Assembly (NCBI RefSeq): GCF_051414115.1
Contig: NZ_JBLKNZ010000001.1
Coordinates: forward strand, 372,001 to 436,000
Reading direction: 5' to 3'
DNA: 64,000 nt
Source: Halovenus marina
GTDB taxonomy: Archaea; Halobacteriota; Halobacteria; Halobacteriales; Haloarculaceae
Shown: positions 1-8,601 of the stretch, one piece after another
Layout: each line of letters begins with the position of its first letter
Numbering within the stretch: the stretch's first letter is position 1
Notes under the pieces: model-generated
Told to the model about the DNA's origin: nothing
Seen by the model: the letters and a program-made list of their open reading frames with translations, nothing else
Databases searched by the model: none
Program-made: the position numbers and the translations under genes

Positions 1-377
1 TGTCGGTGCTCGGCTACGATGCGGTCGACCGGGTGTGGCTCGACGGGAACTTCGATCTCGTCATCGCCCGCGAAATCGACGGCGTGACGCGGCAGGACGC
101 CATCGAACACCTCTCGGAGAGCGAGCGCGAGACCGTCGGCCTCGTCCTCGGACTTGCCGGGTACGTCGCCTACGACGTCGCCGACTCCGTCCCCGTCCTG
201 TTGATGGACACGCTCGGCGCGTTCGACGCCGACCGCGTCGCCGAACTGATCGCGTACTTCGCGGACGAGGCACCGCATCTGGTCACGGCCTTGCTGCCCG
301 CGAACGCGGATGCCGTCGCGGCACACGATATCGACCACGATCTGGTCAAGCCAGACGAGCGACTCGTCTCTCCCTGA
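1..377 (+). CDS. Archaea-specific SMC-related (Sph/Rad50-like) ATPase, C-terminal end only
   Basis: The reading frame is already open at the first base, so this is the 3' end of a longer gene. The roughly 124 visible residues hold the C-terminal ATPase lobe: a signature-like LSESERE segment, a hydrophobic Walker B-like strand ending LLMDTL, and a following GAFDADR loop. The same order and spacing occur at the end of the Sph-like protein encoded at 36085-38031 (LSESERE, ILLDSL, DAIDAQR), so the two are paralogues. Both have Ser or Thr where ABC/SMC ATPases carry the catalytic Glu after the Walker B Asp. The family is known for coiled-coil SMC-like proteins of haloarchaea linked to cell-shape genes. 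The tail after TALLPANADAV is not conserved between the copies. The N-terminus lies outside the window. Confidence 0.8.
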   Translation, partial: SVLGYDAVDRVWLDGNFDLVIAREIDGVTRQDAIEHLSESERETVGLVLGLAGYVAYDVADSVPVLLMDTLGAFDADRVAELIAYFADEAPHLVTALLPANADAVAAHDIDHDLVKPDERLVSP

Positions 378-423
378 TCTCATACCCGTTCTCGAACGCC
401 GGACCGACCCCGAGATCAGACAC

Positions 424-430
424 GTTTATG
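424..430 (+). promoter_or_regulatory. TATA-like box before the minicistron and thioesterase
   Basis: GTTTATG lies 25 nt before the ATG at 455. This is the distance expected for a leaderless haloarchaeal transcript starting at that minicistron. No similar box lies close to the thioesterase start at 541. Confidence 0.4.
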
Positions 431-454
431 AGGGTCGGAGCGAAATTCCGGTCC

Positions 455-544
455 ATGTTTGGACGCGAGCAGTCGCGACCGCTGTCTGCGGGTGCGCATC
501 AGTCGAACCGACAGTTCCTGACTGCGGGCGGTGAGACGAGATGA
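455..544 (+). CDS. 29-residue minicistron coupled to the thioesterase by an ATGA overlap
   Basis: A short frame starts MFGREQSRPL and ends GGETR. Its TGA stop (542-544) overlaps the ATG (541-543) of the thioesterase gene. A TATA-like box sits 25 nt upstream of its start, so a leaderless transcript would begin at this ORF and ribosomes would reach the thioesterase by termination-reinitiation. The peptide is basic, unlike the acidic proteins around it, and I recognise no family. It may be a leader that sets translation rather than a functional product. Two similar arrangements occur in this window (33354-33473 and 45912-45953). Confidence 0.35.
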   Translation: MFGREQSRPLSAGAHQSNRQFLTAGGETR

Positions 545-996
545 CGGAATCGTTCGAGACGACAGTCCAGATCCGGGCGCAGGATTTCGACCCGATGGGC
601 CACGTCAACCACGTCGCGTACGGTGCCTACCGGGAGCAGGCACGCGAACGGTACTTCCGGGCAGTGCTCGACAAGGGGCTGGCCGATGACCTGAATACAG
701 TTACGGTCAGTTCGTCGATCGACCACCATCAGCCGATTACAGCCGAGCACGAACGCGTGACGGTTCGCATCCGGCCGGGCGAACTCGGGGAGACGAGCAT
801 CCCGCTCGAATACGAAATCTGTGCCGACGGAGCGGTCGCCGCGGCGGGCGAGATGACGCAGGTCGTCTACAGTCGCTCGAATCAGGAGTCGGTCCCGATC
901 CCCGACGAGTGGCGCCAGCAGATACGGGCGGACGCAGCGACCGCGAGCACGTCCGGACCGACGAGCGGCGAGAAGGGGAGGTGTACCGATGACTGA
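541..996 (+). CDS. Acyl-CoA thioesterase, 4-hydroxybenzoyl-CoA thioesterase-like hot-dog fold
   Basis: A 151-residue single hot-dog domain, the normal size for this family, which hydrolyses acyl-CoA to acid and free CoA in the cytoplasm. The diagnostic segment is at residues 15-28 (DFDPMGHVNHVAYG), with Asp17 in the position of the catalytic acid and the GHVN(N/H) turn that starts the central helix. The tail after about residue 128 is polar, Ser/Thr-rich and probably disordered. The stop overlaps the next gene (DUF6282) by 8 bp, so the two are co-transcribed. The substrate cannot be read from sequence. The start fits the family and is ATGA-coupled to the minicistron before it. Confidence 0.85.
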   Translation: MTESFETTVQIRAQDFDPMGHVNHVAYGAYREQARERYFRAVLDKGLADDLNTVTVSSSIDHHQPITAEHERVTVRIRPGELGETSIPLEYEICADGAVAAAGEMTQVVYSRSNQESVPIPDEWRQQIRADAATASTSGPTSGEKGRCTDD

Positions 997-1876
997 CGAG
1001 GTCGACCTCACCGGCGCAGTCGACCTGCACACTCACGTCGGCCCGTCGATGTTCGACCGGCGAGTAGATGGGTACGAGTGCGCCGCGGAGGCCGCCGAGG
1101 CGGGGATGGACGCGGTCGTGATGAAAGAACACCACCTCCCGACGGCCTACGGGAAAGCCTACATCGACCGGTTGCTGGAGCGCGACGGTGCCAATATCGA
1201 CGTGTTCGGCAGTCTCGTCTGCAACTACTCGAACGGCGGCTTCAACCCCTTTGCCGTCGAGGCGGCGATCGGATACGGTGCCAAGGTCATCTGGGGGCCG
1301 ACGATCGACGCGAAACACCACGCGGACGTGAGCGGCGACCTCGGCGGCTTTCTCGACGTGGAAGCGGGCGAGGAGTATGACGACGTCGAGGGGATCACTG
1401 CACTCTCGGACGGGAAACTCCGCGAGGACGTCAAACGTTGCATCGAAAAGACTGCTACCCACGACGTCGTGCTGGCGCTTGGCCATCTCTCCTATCGCGA
1501 GACGAAAGCGATGGTCGAGTACGCCGCCGATCTGGGTCACGAGCGGGTCGTGATCGACCACCCGAACTACGAGATTACTGGGCTGGACCACGACCAGCAG
1601 CGGGAACTGGCCGAACTGGGCGCGACGCTGAACTTCCCGTTTCTCGGGATCAGCGAGGCCTACGGCTGGACGACGGGCGCGGATCTGGCGGCGAACATCC
1701 GCGCTGTCGGCGTCGACAACTGTATCGTCTCCAGCGACGGGGGACAGGCAAAGAGTCCGAGCGCACCGGAAGGACTGCGCACGCTCGGCGAGGCGCTGTT
1801 TGCGCAGGGAATCTCCAAGTCGGAGTTCACGACGATGATCGAAACGCGGCCAAAAGAGTTGCTCGGACTCGAGTAA
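989..1876 (+). CDS. DUF6282 family, amidohydrolase-like metal-dependent protein
   Basis: A protein of 295 residues with an amidohydrolase/PHP-like TIM-barrel pattern. An LHTHVGPS metal-binding motif lies near residue 12, MKEHH follows after the next strand, further His residues sit at KHHADV and DHPNYE, and SSDGG comes near the end. This matches the family annotated as DUF6282 in haloarchaea and bacteria. A metal-dependent hydrolase is likely but the reaction is not known to me. The gene begins inside the thioesterase gene (8-bp overlap), which suggests the two act on the same substrate, perhaps ring or amide opening paired with CoA-ester hydrolysis (inference). Confidence 0.75.
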   Translation: MTDEVDLTGAVDLHTHVGPSMFDRRVDGYECAAEAAEAGMDAVVMKEHHLPTAYGKAYIDRLLERDGANIDVFGSLVCNYSNGGFNPFAVEAAIGYGAKVIWGPTIDAKHHADVSGDLGGFLDVEAGEEYDDVEGITALSDGKLREDVKRCIEKTATHDVVLALGHLSYRETKAMVEYAADLGHERVVIDHPNYEITGLDHDQQRELAELGATLNFPFLGISEAYGWTTGADLAANIRAVGVDNCIVSSDGGQAKSPSAPEGLRTLGEALFAQGISKSEFTTMIETRPKELLGLE

Positions 1877-1942
1877 ATTTTCCGGAAAACGGGCCGACAG
1901 CGGGCTGAAACGTCTGTTTCCGAGCGCGTAGGAAAGCAATAG

Positions 1943-1949
1943 TTATACC
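1943..1949 (+). promoter_or_regulatory. TATA-like box of the type II GAPDH gene
   Basis: TTATACC lies 24 nt before the ATG at 1974, consistent with a leaderless transcript. Confidence 0.5.
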
Positions 1950-1973
1950 TGTGGTGTGCGGAGCAGTTAGTAC

Positions 1974-3038
1974 ATGATCCGGGTCGGCATCAACGGCTAC
2001 GGCACAATCGGGAAACGCATCGCTGACGCTATCGTGGCACAGCCAGATATGAGCCTCACTGGCGTCGCCAAGCTCACCCCCGACTACGTCGCCATGCGCG
2101 CCCAGGAACGGTCCTATCCCCTCTACTACGTCGACGATTCCTCGCGCGAGGAGTTTCAGACGCTCGGAATCGACGTCGCTGGGCCCGTCGACGACCTCGT
2201 CGCCAAAAGCGACGTGATCATCGACGCCACCCCTGCGGGCGTGGGCGAGCAGAACCGCACCCTCTACGAGCGCCACGACACGCCCGCACTGTATCAGGGT
2301 GGCGAGGACGCCACCGTCGCCGCCACTACCTTCAACTCTCGCGCGAACTACGACGACGCCGCCGGACTGGACGCCGTCCGGGTCGCGTCCTGTAACACGA
2401 CCGGACTCACGCGTCTGCTCACACCGCTGCAAGAGCAGTTCGGTATCGAGCGAGCGCGGGCGACGCTTGTTCGGCGTGGTGGCGACCCCAACCAGCCCTC
2501 ACGTGGTCCGATCAACGACGCGCTTCCCGACCCCATCACCGTCCCCTCTCACCACGCCAAGCAGGTCACCGACATCATGGACGTCCCGATCGAGACGCTC
2601 GCGATGAAGGTGCCCGTGACGCTGATGCACCTCCACAGCGTCTCTATCACGCTCGAGGAGGCACCGACGATGGACGCGGTTCGGGACCTCCTCACCGAGG
2701 ATCCGCGGCTGTTTGCCATCCCCGGCGAAGTCGGCCTCGACGGGGCTGGCGCGCTCAAGGAACTCGCGAAGGACGCCGACCGACCGCGGGCGGACGTCTG
2801 GGAGAACTGCATCTGGGACGACTCCCTCACGCTCGACGGCCGCGAACTCTCCCTGTTTCAGGCCATCCACCAGGAAGCCATCGTCGTTCCCGAGAACATC
2901 GACGCCGTTCGGGCGATACTTGACACCGACTCCAGAGCAGCGAGTCGAACGCGCACGAACGAACAACTCGGTATCGACGACCCACTCCTCCCCGTGGACT
3001 CGCTCCAGGCCGACGAGCCATCCATTCCTGCCGAGTAA
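1974..3038 (+). CDS. gap: Type II glyceraldehyde-3-phosphate dehydrogenase (phosphorylating, archaeal)
   Basis: At 354 residues this is close to the usual 340-350 of archaeal type II GAPDH. The N-terminal Rossmann motif is GINGYGTIGKR (residues 5-15). The catalytic Cys140 sits in SCNTTGL. The family-specific RRGGDPNQPSRGPINDA stretch and the following HHAKQV segment are intact. It interconverts glyceraldehyde 3-phosphate and 1,3-bisphosphoglycerate using NAD(P). In haloarchaea the archaeal type is usually assigned to gluconeogenesis, beside a separate bacterial-type enzyme. The last roughly 35 residues form a polar extension. It stands alone, convergent with the MFS gene 15 bp away. Confidence 0.93.
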   Translation: MIRVGINGYGTIGKRIADAIVAQPDMSLTGVAKLTPDYVAMRAQERSYPLYYVDDSSREEFQTLGIDVAGPVDDLVAKSDVIIDATPAGVGEQNRTLYERHDTPALYQGGEDATVAATTFNSRANYDDAAGLDAVRVASCNTTGLTRLLTPLQEQFGIERARATLVRRGGDPNQPSRGPINDALPDPITVPSHHAKQVTDIMDVPIETLAMKVPVTLMHLHSVSITLEEAPTMDAVRDLLTEDPRLFAIPGEVGLDGAGALKELAKDADRPRADVWENCIWDDSLTLDGRELSLFQAIHQEAIVVPENIDAVRAILDTDSRAASRTRTNEQLGIDDPLLPVDSLQADEPSIPAE

Positions 3039-3053
3039 ACCGAACTCGGCGGG

Positions 3054-4334
3054 TCAGACCGCCGCGTCCGTCTTCCGGTGCAGCCAGACCGCACACAACA
3101 AGGCGAGTAGCGCTGCGCCCGTCGCGAGCGCGAAGGCGACGCGATAGCCGGTCGTGGTGTAGACGCGCGCCCCACCGGAGAGTTCACCCGTCCAGTACGA
3201 GTCGAGGATCCAGCCCATCAGTGAGGGGAACAGGGCAGCGCCGAGAAACGACGCCCCGTTTATCGTTCCGAGCGCGATTCCGCTCGCCCGGTCGGGGTTG
3301 CACTCTCTGACGAGCGGGTAGGTGAGGACGAAGGCCCCGACTAGCGCGCCGGTCACGAAAAAGGCGACAGCGACGAAGGCCAGCGGCGGGTCACCGACGA
3401 GCGCGATCACGCCGAGCGTGAGCGTGTACACGGCAGCAGCAGTGACGACGATCTCGGTTCGATAGCCGCTTCGGACGGAGAGTCGACCGAGTGCGGGCGG
3501 GCCGAGTACGGTGCCCGCGCCGCCGAGCAGGGGAAACAGTGAGGCGGTCGTCACCGAGAGCCCGTAGACCTGTGCGAGGTAGGGGATTCCCCACAGGCCA
3601 AAGAGCGTGAGGCTTACGCCGCCGGTACAGAAGAGGATGAGAAATACGGCCCACGTCAGGCGGTCGCGGACGACGACGCCGAGAAACTGCCAGCTTTCGC
3701 CCAGCGAGAGACGGGTCTGCTCGGGGACGTTCTCGATCGGATCGAGGCCCGCTCGCTCCGGCGAATCGCGGACGAACACGTAGATCCCAATCGCGAGTGC
3801 GACGCCGACAGCGGCGAGAGACAGCACGGACGAGCGCCACCCGAGACTGTCCACGAGCACGGCAAACGGCGTCGTCGCGAGGACCCCGCCGATGCCGGAG
3901 ACGCCGAAGCTCAGCCCGTTCATCGTGCCGAACTCGGCGGCGCTGTACCAGTTCGCACAGAATCGCAGGATCGAGACGAAGATGACGCTCGCCCCGAGAC
4001 CGATCAGTAAGCGGCCGCCGAAGGCGACGGCGTAACTTCCCGCCAGCGCGAAGACGGCGGCCCCGAGATGCATCACGAGCGCGCCGCCAGCGGCAGTTCG
4101 TCGGGGGCCGACGAGATCGACCAGAATCCCGGTCGGGATCTGCAACAGCGCGTAGACGAAAAAGAAGGTCGCATGCAGCGTCCCGAGTTGCGTTCCGGTC
4201 ACCTCGAAGGCGGTCATCAGGTCGTCGGCGATGACCGCCGTCGAGAGCCGATACACGTTCACGAGCAGAAAGGACGCGGCGAGCACGCCCCAGAGGAACC
4301 AGCGACGCGACCGCGGTGACGACCAGTCGACCAT
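3054..4334 (-). CDS. MFS transporter
   Basis: A 426-residue membrane protein with about 12 hydrophobic helices in two halves. The inter-helix 2/3 loop DLVGPRRTAAGG is a variant of the MFS signature, and a central charged loop (about residues 190-210) separates the halves. The start MVDWSSPRSRRW places a short charged tail before helix 1. It is divergent from the Rieske oxygenase/flavoprotein operon with a 121-bp gap, which suggests shared control and uptake of the oxygenase substrate or export of its product. The substrate cannot be deduced; the general look (nitrate/organic-acid-type MFS) is not specific. Confidence 0.88.
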   Translation of the reverse strand: MVDWSSPRSRRWFLWGVLAASFLLVNVYRLSTAVIADDLMTAFEVTGTQLGTLHATFFFVYALLQIPTGILVDLVGPRRTAAGGALVMHLGAAVFALAGSYAVAFGGRLLIGLGASVIFVSILRFCANWYSAAEFGTMNGLSFGVSGIGGVLATTPFAVLVDSLGWRSSVLSLAAVGVALAIGIYVFVRDSPERAGLDPIENVPEQTRLSLGESWQFLGVVVRDRLTWAVFLILFCTGGVSLTLFGLWGIPYLAQVYGLSVTTASLFPLLGGAGTVLGPPALGRLSVRSGYRTEIVVTAAAVYTLTLGVIALVGDPPLAFVAVAFFVTGALVGAFVLTYPLVRECNPDRASGIALGTINGASFLGAALFPSLMGWILDSYWTGELSGGARVYTTTGYRVAFALATGAALLALLCAVWLHRKTDAAV

Positions 4335-4455
4335 GGTCGGTCATCTCGCGGTCTGGTGGAAAGCGTTTCGCTTGGGGGCGGCGACCGTGCCCAAAGCAGA
4401 CGGCGTCAGGCACGCCGACCACAACACTTTTTGAGATTAGCGAACTGTCGAACGT

Positions 4456-5847
4456 ATGGGACAGAGTAACGCATGGCACGAGGACGTACAACCGCTGAAC
4501 CAGCGCATGGAGCGCCTGGTTCAGGAGGTCGGTGAGTCGTTGCAGGAGGGATTCTTGCCTGCGAGCGTCTACGGCGGCCAGGACGTCTTCGAGGCCGAGG
4601 TCGAGCGTGTGCTCCACCAGAACTGGGTGTTTATCGGCCACAAGTCGGAGATCCCCACGAACGGTGACTACTGTCAGCGGTACGTCGGCACGAGCCCATT
4701 CATCTTCACTCGCGACGAGAACGGCGACGTGCGGGTGCTGTTCGACGGCTGCCGCCACCAGGGGGCGAAACTCTGCAAGGCGGACCAGGGCAACACCTCA
4801 CACTTCCGGTGTCCGTACCACGGCTGGACCTACAAGAACAGCGGCGAACTCGCTGGCGTGCCACAGAAAGACACCGCGTTCAAGGAACTCGACACAGACG
4901 AACACGGCTTACACGAGGCACCGCGCGTGGAGAGTTACAAGGGCTTCGTGTTCGCGTCGCTGACCGAGGACGGGCCGGACCTGGAGGAGTATCTCGGCGA
5001 GTTCTCGTGGTATCTCGACATGCAGTTCGACCTCGTCGACGGTGGACTCGAGGTACTCGGGACGCCCCATCGCTGGCGAGTGGACGCGGACTGGAAACTC
5101 GCTGCCGAGAACCACGCGGGCGACAGCTATCACACCCAGATCACTCACAGATCTGCGATCGAGGTCGGGTTCGCGGTCGACGAGATATCTGGCGAACCAG
5201 ACATCGGCGGGCACCGTCACGTCACGCACTGTGACGTCGGCACCGTCAGCCTCCGACTCGTACCGCCCGAGAAGGAACTGTTTTTCGGCTATCCAGACGA
5301 GTACATCTCTGAGGAGAACCTCACGGACGACCAGTACTGGATCGCGAAGATGTCCGGCGTGCAGGTGGGGCTTGTCTTCCCGAACTTCGGCTTCCTGCAC
5401 GCGGCGTACACCGACGACCCGGACAAGCCCCTCGGGCCGCTCCTGACCGTCCGGAAGCTACGGCCGGTCGGGCCCGGCGAGTTCGAGTTCGTGAGTTGGG
5501 TGCTCGTTCCGAGCAAGTCATCCGAGGAGTACCGCGAGCGTGCAGAGCGCATCGCCGTGAACACGTTCAGCCCGTCGGGGAACTTCGAGCAGGACGACAT
5601 CAGCATCTGGTCGAAGATCACCGATTCTGCGTCGAGTCCGTACGCACGCGACGCTGGGATGGAGTTGAATTACCAGATGGGGATGCCCGGGATGAGCGAG
5701 GCAGCCATCGACGAGGAGTGGCCGGGGCCGGGCACCGCGTGGGACACGAACCTCGAAGAGGGCGTCAAGCGCACATTCCACTACAACTGGTACAAGGCGA
5801 TGTCCGGGGAGACGCCGGGCGTCGAGTACGGCACCGACCTAAAATAG
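4456..5847 (+). CDS. Aromatic ring-hydroxylating (Rieske non-heme iron) oxygenase, large subunit
   Basis: 463 residues. The Rieske [2Fe-2S] ligands are Cys99-x-His101 and Cys119-x-x-His122 (CRHQG and CPYHGWTY). The mononuclear iron centre is visible at residues 218-231, with Asp223 as the likely electron-bridging acid and His226 and His231 as iron ligands. Such enzymes insert O2 into an aromatic or other unactivated ring, or demethylate, with electrons from a separate reductase. The flavoprotein gene starts 4 bp after the stop, so the two form an operon. No small (beta) subunit, ferredoxin or reductase lies beside it. The nearest stand-alone Rieske ferredoxin in the window is at 51016. The natural substrate is unknown. 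Confidence 0.9.
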   Translation: MGQSNAWHEDVQPLNQRMERLVQEVGESLQEGFLPASVYGGQDVFEAEVERVLHQNWVFIGHKSEIPTNGDYCQRYVGTSPFIFTRDENGDVRVLFDGCRHQGAKLCKADQGNTSHFRCPYHGWTYKNSGELAGVPQKDTAFKELDTDEHGLHEAPRVESYKGFVFASLTEDGPDLEEYLGEFSWYLDMQFDLVDGGLEVLGTPHRWRVDADWKLAAENHAGDSYHTQITHRSAIEVGFAVDEISGEPDIGGHRHVTHCDVGTVSLRLVPPEKELFFGYPDEYISEENLTDDQYWIAKMSGVQVGLVFPNFGFLHAAYTDDPDKPLGPLLTVRKLRPVGPGEFEFVSWVLVPSKSSEEYRERAERIAVNTFSPSGNFEQDDISIWSKITDSASSPYARDAGMELNYQMGMPGMSEAAIDEEWPGPGTAWDTNLEEGVKRTFHYNWYKAMSGETPGVEYGTDLK

Positions 5848-5851
5848 AGCG

Positions 5852-7264
5852 ATGGACGAACCCACGCAGACGGACGTCGTGATTGCAGGTGCAGGAATGG
5901 GCGGGCTGACCGCCGGGGTCGAAGCCGCCGAGCGCGGCGCGTCAGTCACGGTGCTCGAAAAGGCCGACTCGGTCGGCGGGTCGCTCGCGCTTTCGGCAGG
6001 CCTGGTCTGGACACACGAGGACATGGAGCAGACCCAAGCGGAGATACCCGGGGGCGACGAATCGCTCCAGCGACTCGTCGTCGAGCACATCGACGAGGGG
6101 TACCAGTGGCTGCGGGATCACGGTCTCGAACTGACCGAACCGCCATTTCAGTTGCGCGACGACCGCGAGGTGATGCCGCCGGAACCGGGCGTCTGGAAGC
6201 GGATGAACGTCGAGCGGTTCATCGAGATGGCGACAGAAACGATCAGGGAGCACGGCGGGGAGATCCACTGTGAGACGCCACTGGAAACCGTCGAGCGCGG
6301 GCCAGACGGGAGGATAATGGGTGTCGTCGCCCGCGACGGCGACGACCTCGTCACCATCGACGCGCCGTCGGTGATCCTCGCGACCGGCGGGTTTCAGGGC
6401 AACGAGCAACTCGTACAAGAGTACATCACCGAGCGAACCGACCGACTGTGGCTCAGGTCGAACCCGCACAGCACGGGCGACGGATTGCTCGCGGCGCTGG
6501 ACTGTGGCGGGAAATCCTCCGAGGGGATGGGGACGTTCTACGGCCACAACATGCTCTCGTCGCCGGGGGCGTTCGCCACGGACGAGTTCGTCGACCTCTC
6601 GCAGTACTACGGGCCGCGAGCAGTCGCGCTCGACGAGGATGGGCAACGATTCACCGACGAGTCTGAATCCGCCTTCGAGTACACGCTCGCACAGGACACC
6701 GCAAAGCGGGCGGACGGGCGGGCGGTGCTCGTCCTCGACAGCGCACTCTACGCGAGCGAATCGGTCGGGCCGATAGGCGAGGAGGTCGACCGGGCGCGCG
6801 ACCACTACGACAGCAGGGTTGCCGTCGCGGAGTCGCTTGACTCCCTTGCCGAGACACTCGCCGCGTGGGGGATCGATGGCGGTGAAGCTAAAGCGACGAT
6901 CCAATCGTACAACGAACACCTCGAAACTGGTGCGAGCGAGCAACTCAACCCCTCACGTGAGCGGTATCACAACACGATCGACGACCCGCCCTTCTATCTC
7001 GTCGAGGTGCAACCGGGGATCACGTTCACGATGGGTGGGATCGCGGTCACGCCGGACCTCGAAGTCGTCGACCGGGCCGCGAGCGACTCAGGACTCGACC
7101 ATCCCACCGGTCCCGAACGGACGCGGTCGATCCCGGGGCTGTACGCCGCGGGCGTCGACGTCGGCAACGTCAGCAACAGAGGGTATCTCGGCGGTCTCGC
7201 ACAGTCTCTTTTAACAGGGATCGTCGCGGGACAGAACGCGTCGTCGTACGTGGACGGTCGCTGA
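5852..7264 (+). CDS. FAD-dependent oxidoreductase, fumarate reductase/3-ketosteroid dehydrogenase flavoprotein type
   Basis: 470 residues. The FAD dinucleotide motif is GAGMGGLTAG (about residues 11-20), followed by VLEKADSVGGS. ATGGFQGN and the C-terminal AAGVDVGNVSNRGYLGGL match the FAD_binding_2 family. These soluble flavoproteins reduce or desaturate C=C bonds next to carbonyls (fumarate, urocanate, 3-ketosteroids). There is no N-terminal signal, so it is cytoplasmic. It follows the Rieske oxygenase with a 4-bp gap and very likely acts in the same pathway. It could also act as an electron donor, but it lacks the ferredoxin-type domains of known Rieske reductases. Confidence 0.87.
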   Translation: MDEPTQTDVVIAGAGMGGLTAGVEAAERGASVTVLEKADSVGGSLALSAGLVWTHEDMEQTQAEIPGGDESLQRLVVEHIDEGYQWLRDHGLELTEPPFQLRDDREVMPPEPGVWKRMNVERFIEMATETIREHGGEIHCETPLETVERGPDGRIMGVVARDGDDLVTIDAPSVILATGGFQGNEQLVQEYITERTDRLWLRSNPHSTGDGLLAALDCGGKSSEGMGTFYGHNMLSSPGAFATDEFVDLSQYYGPRAVALDEDGQRFTDESESAFEYTLAQDTAKRADGRAVLVLDSALYASESVGPIGEEVDRARDHYDSRVAVAESLDSLAETLAAWGIDGGEAKATIQSYNEHLETGASEQLNPSRERYHNTIDDPPFYLVEVQPGITFTMGGIAVTPDLEVVDRAASDSGLDHPTGPERTRSIPGLYAAGVDVGNVSNRGYLGGLAQSLLTGIVAGQNASSYVDGR

Positions 7265-7340
7265 AACTCGTTCTGGCGACCTCCGTCCATGATGACGGAG
7301 ATCCCAGCATACTAATCCAGCGGCGTGTAGAGAGACACTA

Positions 7341-8327
7341 ATGACAGACCATCATCACGCACACGACGCGACGGAGGTTGCGTTCGCCGTGTTGACGATT
7401 TCGTCGAGTCGAACGGCAGAGACGGACGAAAGCGGCGACGCACTCGTGGCGACGCTCGAAGACGCTGGTCACGCTGTCGTCGCCCGTGATCTCGTCAGCG
7501 ACGACAGACAGGCGATCAGCGACCGGGTTACCGAGTTCGTCGCTGACCCGAACGTGGATGCGGTCGTGACGACCGGTGGTACCGGACTCACGGCCGACGA
7601 CGTGACCACGGACGCGCTCGCGCCGCTGTTCGACCGCGAGATTCCCGGCTTTGGCGAGGTGTTTCGCAGTCGGTCAGTCGAGGACGTCGGCCCGCACGGC
7701 CTGTTGACGCGGGCGGCGGCTGGCATCGTCGACGGCGTTCCCGTCTTCTGTCTGCCCGGCAGCGAACAGGCGGCGACGTTCGGCGCGAGCGAACTCGTCG
7801 ATCCGATCGTCGAACACGTTGTCGGCCTCACGGAAACGAACGAGCAGTCCGGTTCGGAATCGCTCACCCACGTCGACGAAGACGGAACCGCGCAGATGGT
7901 CGGTGTCGGTGACAAACCGGACACCGAACGGCGGGCCGTCGCGCGCGGCGAGATTCACCTGCAACCGACGACTGTCGAAGCGATTCGTGAGTCGGCCGTC
8001 GAGAAAGGCGACGTGCTCGCCACGGCACGGATCGGCGCAATTCAGGGTGCTAAACACACCTGGGAGTCGATTCCGATGTGTCACCAGATCCCCATCACGA
8101 ACGTCGACGTGGATATCGAACTCGATGCGACGTGCGTCACGTTGACGGTTGCGGTCGAAACCACGGGAAAGACTGGCTGTGAGATGGAGGCACTCGAAGG
8201 GGTCACGACCGGACTGAACGTGGTCTGGGACATGGTGAAAGCCGCCGAAAAGGACGCGGACGGCCAGTATCCGACGACGCGAATCGACAACGTCCGCGTT
8301 CTCGAAAAGCACAAGCACCGAACCTGA
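7341..8327 (+). CDS. MoaB-MoaC fusion protein of molybdenum cofactor synthesis
   Basis: One 328-residue frame carries two complete Moco enzymes. Residues about 12-163 are a MoaB/MogA-type domain (TTGGTG at 77-82, CLPGSEQAA at 137-145), which binds and adenylates molybdopterin. Residues about 175-325 are MoaC (cyclic pyranopterin monophosphate synthase): KGDVLATARIG, MCHQIP (246-251), TGKTGCEMEAL (275-285) and the catalytic WDMVKA with Asp297 and Lys300. The linker (164-178) is acidic. The N-terminus is His-rich (HHHAHD). Fusing a middle and an early step is unusual; fusions I know of have MoaC first. The gene is monocistronic. Key residues of both halves are present, so both are probably active. 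Confidence 0.92.
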   Translation: MTDHHHAHDATEVAFAVLTISSSRTAETDESGDALVATLEDAGHAVVARDLVSDDRQAISDRVTEFVADPNVDAVVTTGGTGLTADDVTTDALAPLFDREIPGFGEVFRSRSVEDVGPHGLLTRAAAGIVDGVPVFCLPGSEQAATFGASELVDPIVEHVVGLTETNEQSGSESLTHVDEDGTAQMVGVGDKPDTERRAVARGEIHLQPTTVEAIRESAVEKGDVLATARIGAIQGAKHTWESIPMCHQIPITNVDVDIELDATCVTLTVAVETTGKTGCEMEALEGVTTGLNVVWDMVKAAEKDADGQYPTTRIDNVRVLEKHKHRT

Positions 8328-8421
8328 TTCGGGGTGATCTCGATCATACGACAATAGGACTACAGGAGTTCGTCAGACGTCGTAGATAAGTTTAAGTTCT
8401 GTCGAATAAGACATTCGAGTA

Positions 8422-8574
8422 ATGACACCAGTTCCCTACACCGACGGCCCCCGGCGTCGCCAAGCAACAGCGGTGACTCACACCTGTCCCGACTGTCCTG
8501 GACAGCTCACGCGACAGCATGGGTCACTTGTCTGCTCGGACTGCGGCTACGTTCCGAGACACGGGGCGGATTAG
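8422..8574 (+). CDS. Small zinc-ribbon protein, 50 residues
   Basis: Reading from the ATG at 8422 gives a 50-residue protein. It has CPDC-P and CSDCGY pairs separated by about 14 residues, a classic four-cysteine zinc ribbon. The stop is TAG at 8572-8574. The N-terminal 20 residues are basic and polar. Such CPxCG-type micro-proteins are common in haloarchaea, and few have known roles (regulation or RNA/protein binding are suspected). An AT-rich stretch (TTTAAG) about 30 nt upstream suits a leaderless transcript. Confidence 0.7.
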   Translation: MTPVPYTDGPRRRQATAVTHTCPDCPGQLTRQHGSLVCSDCGYVPRHGAD

Positions 8575-8601
8575 TCTCGGTCTGACTTGCCGAGAAACCG
8601 G

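Noticed and set aside
737..1939. A 400-codon minus-strand frame across the thioesterase and DUF6282 genes
   Set aside because: Antisense shadow of two recognised genes, with no domain.
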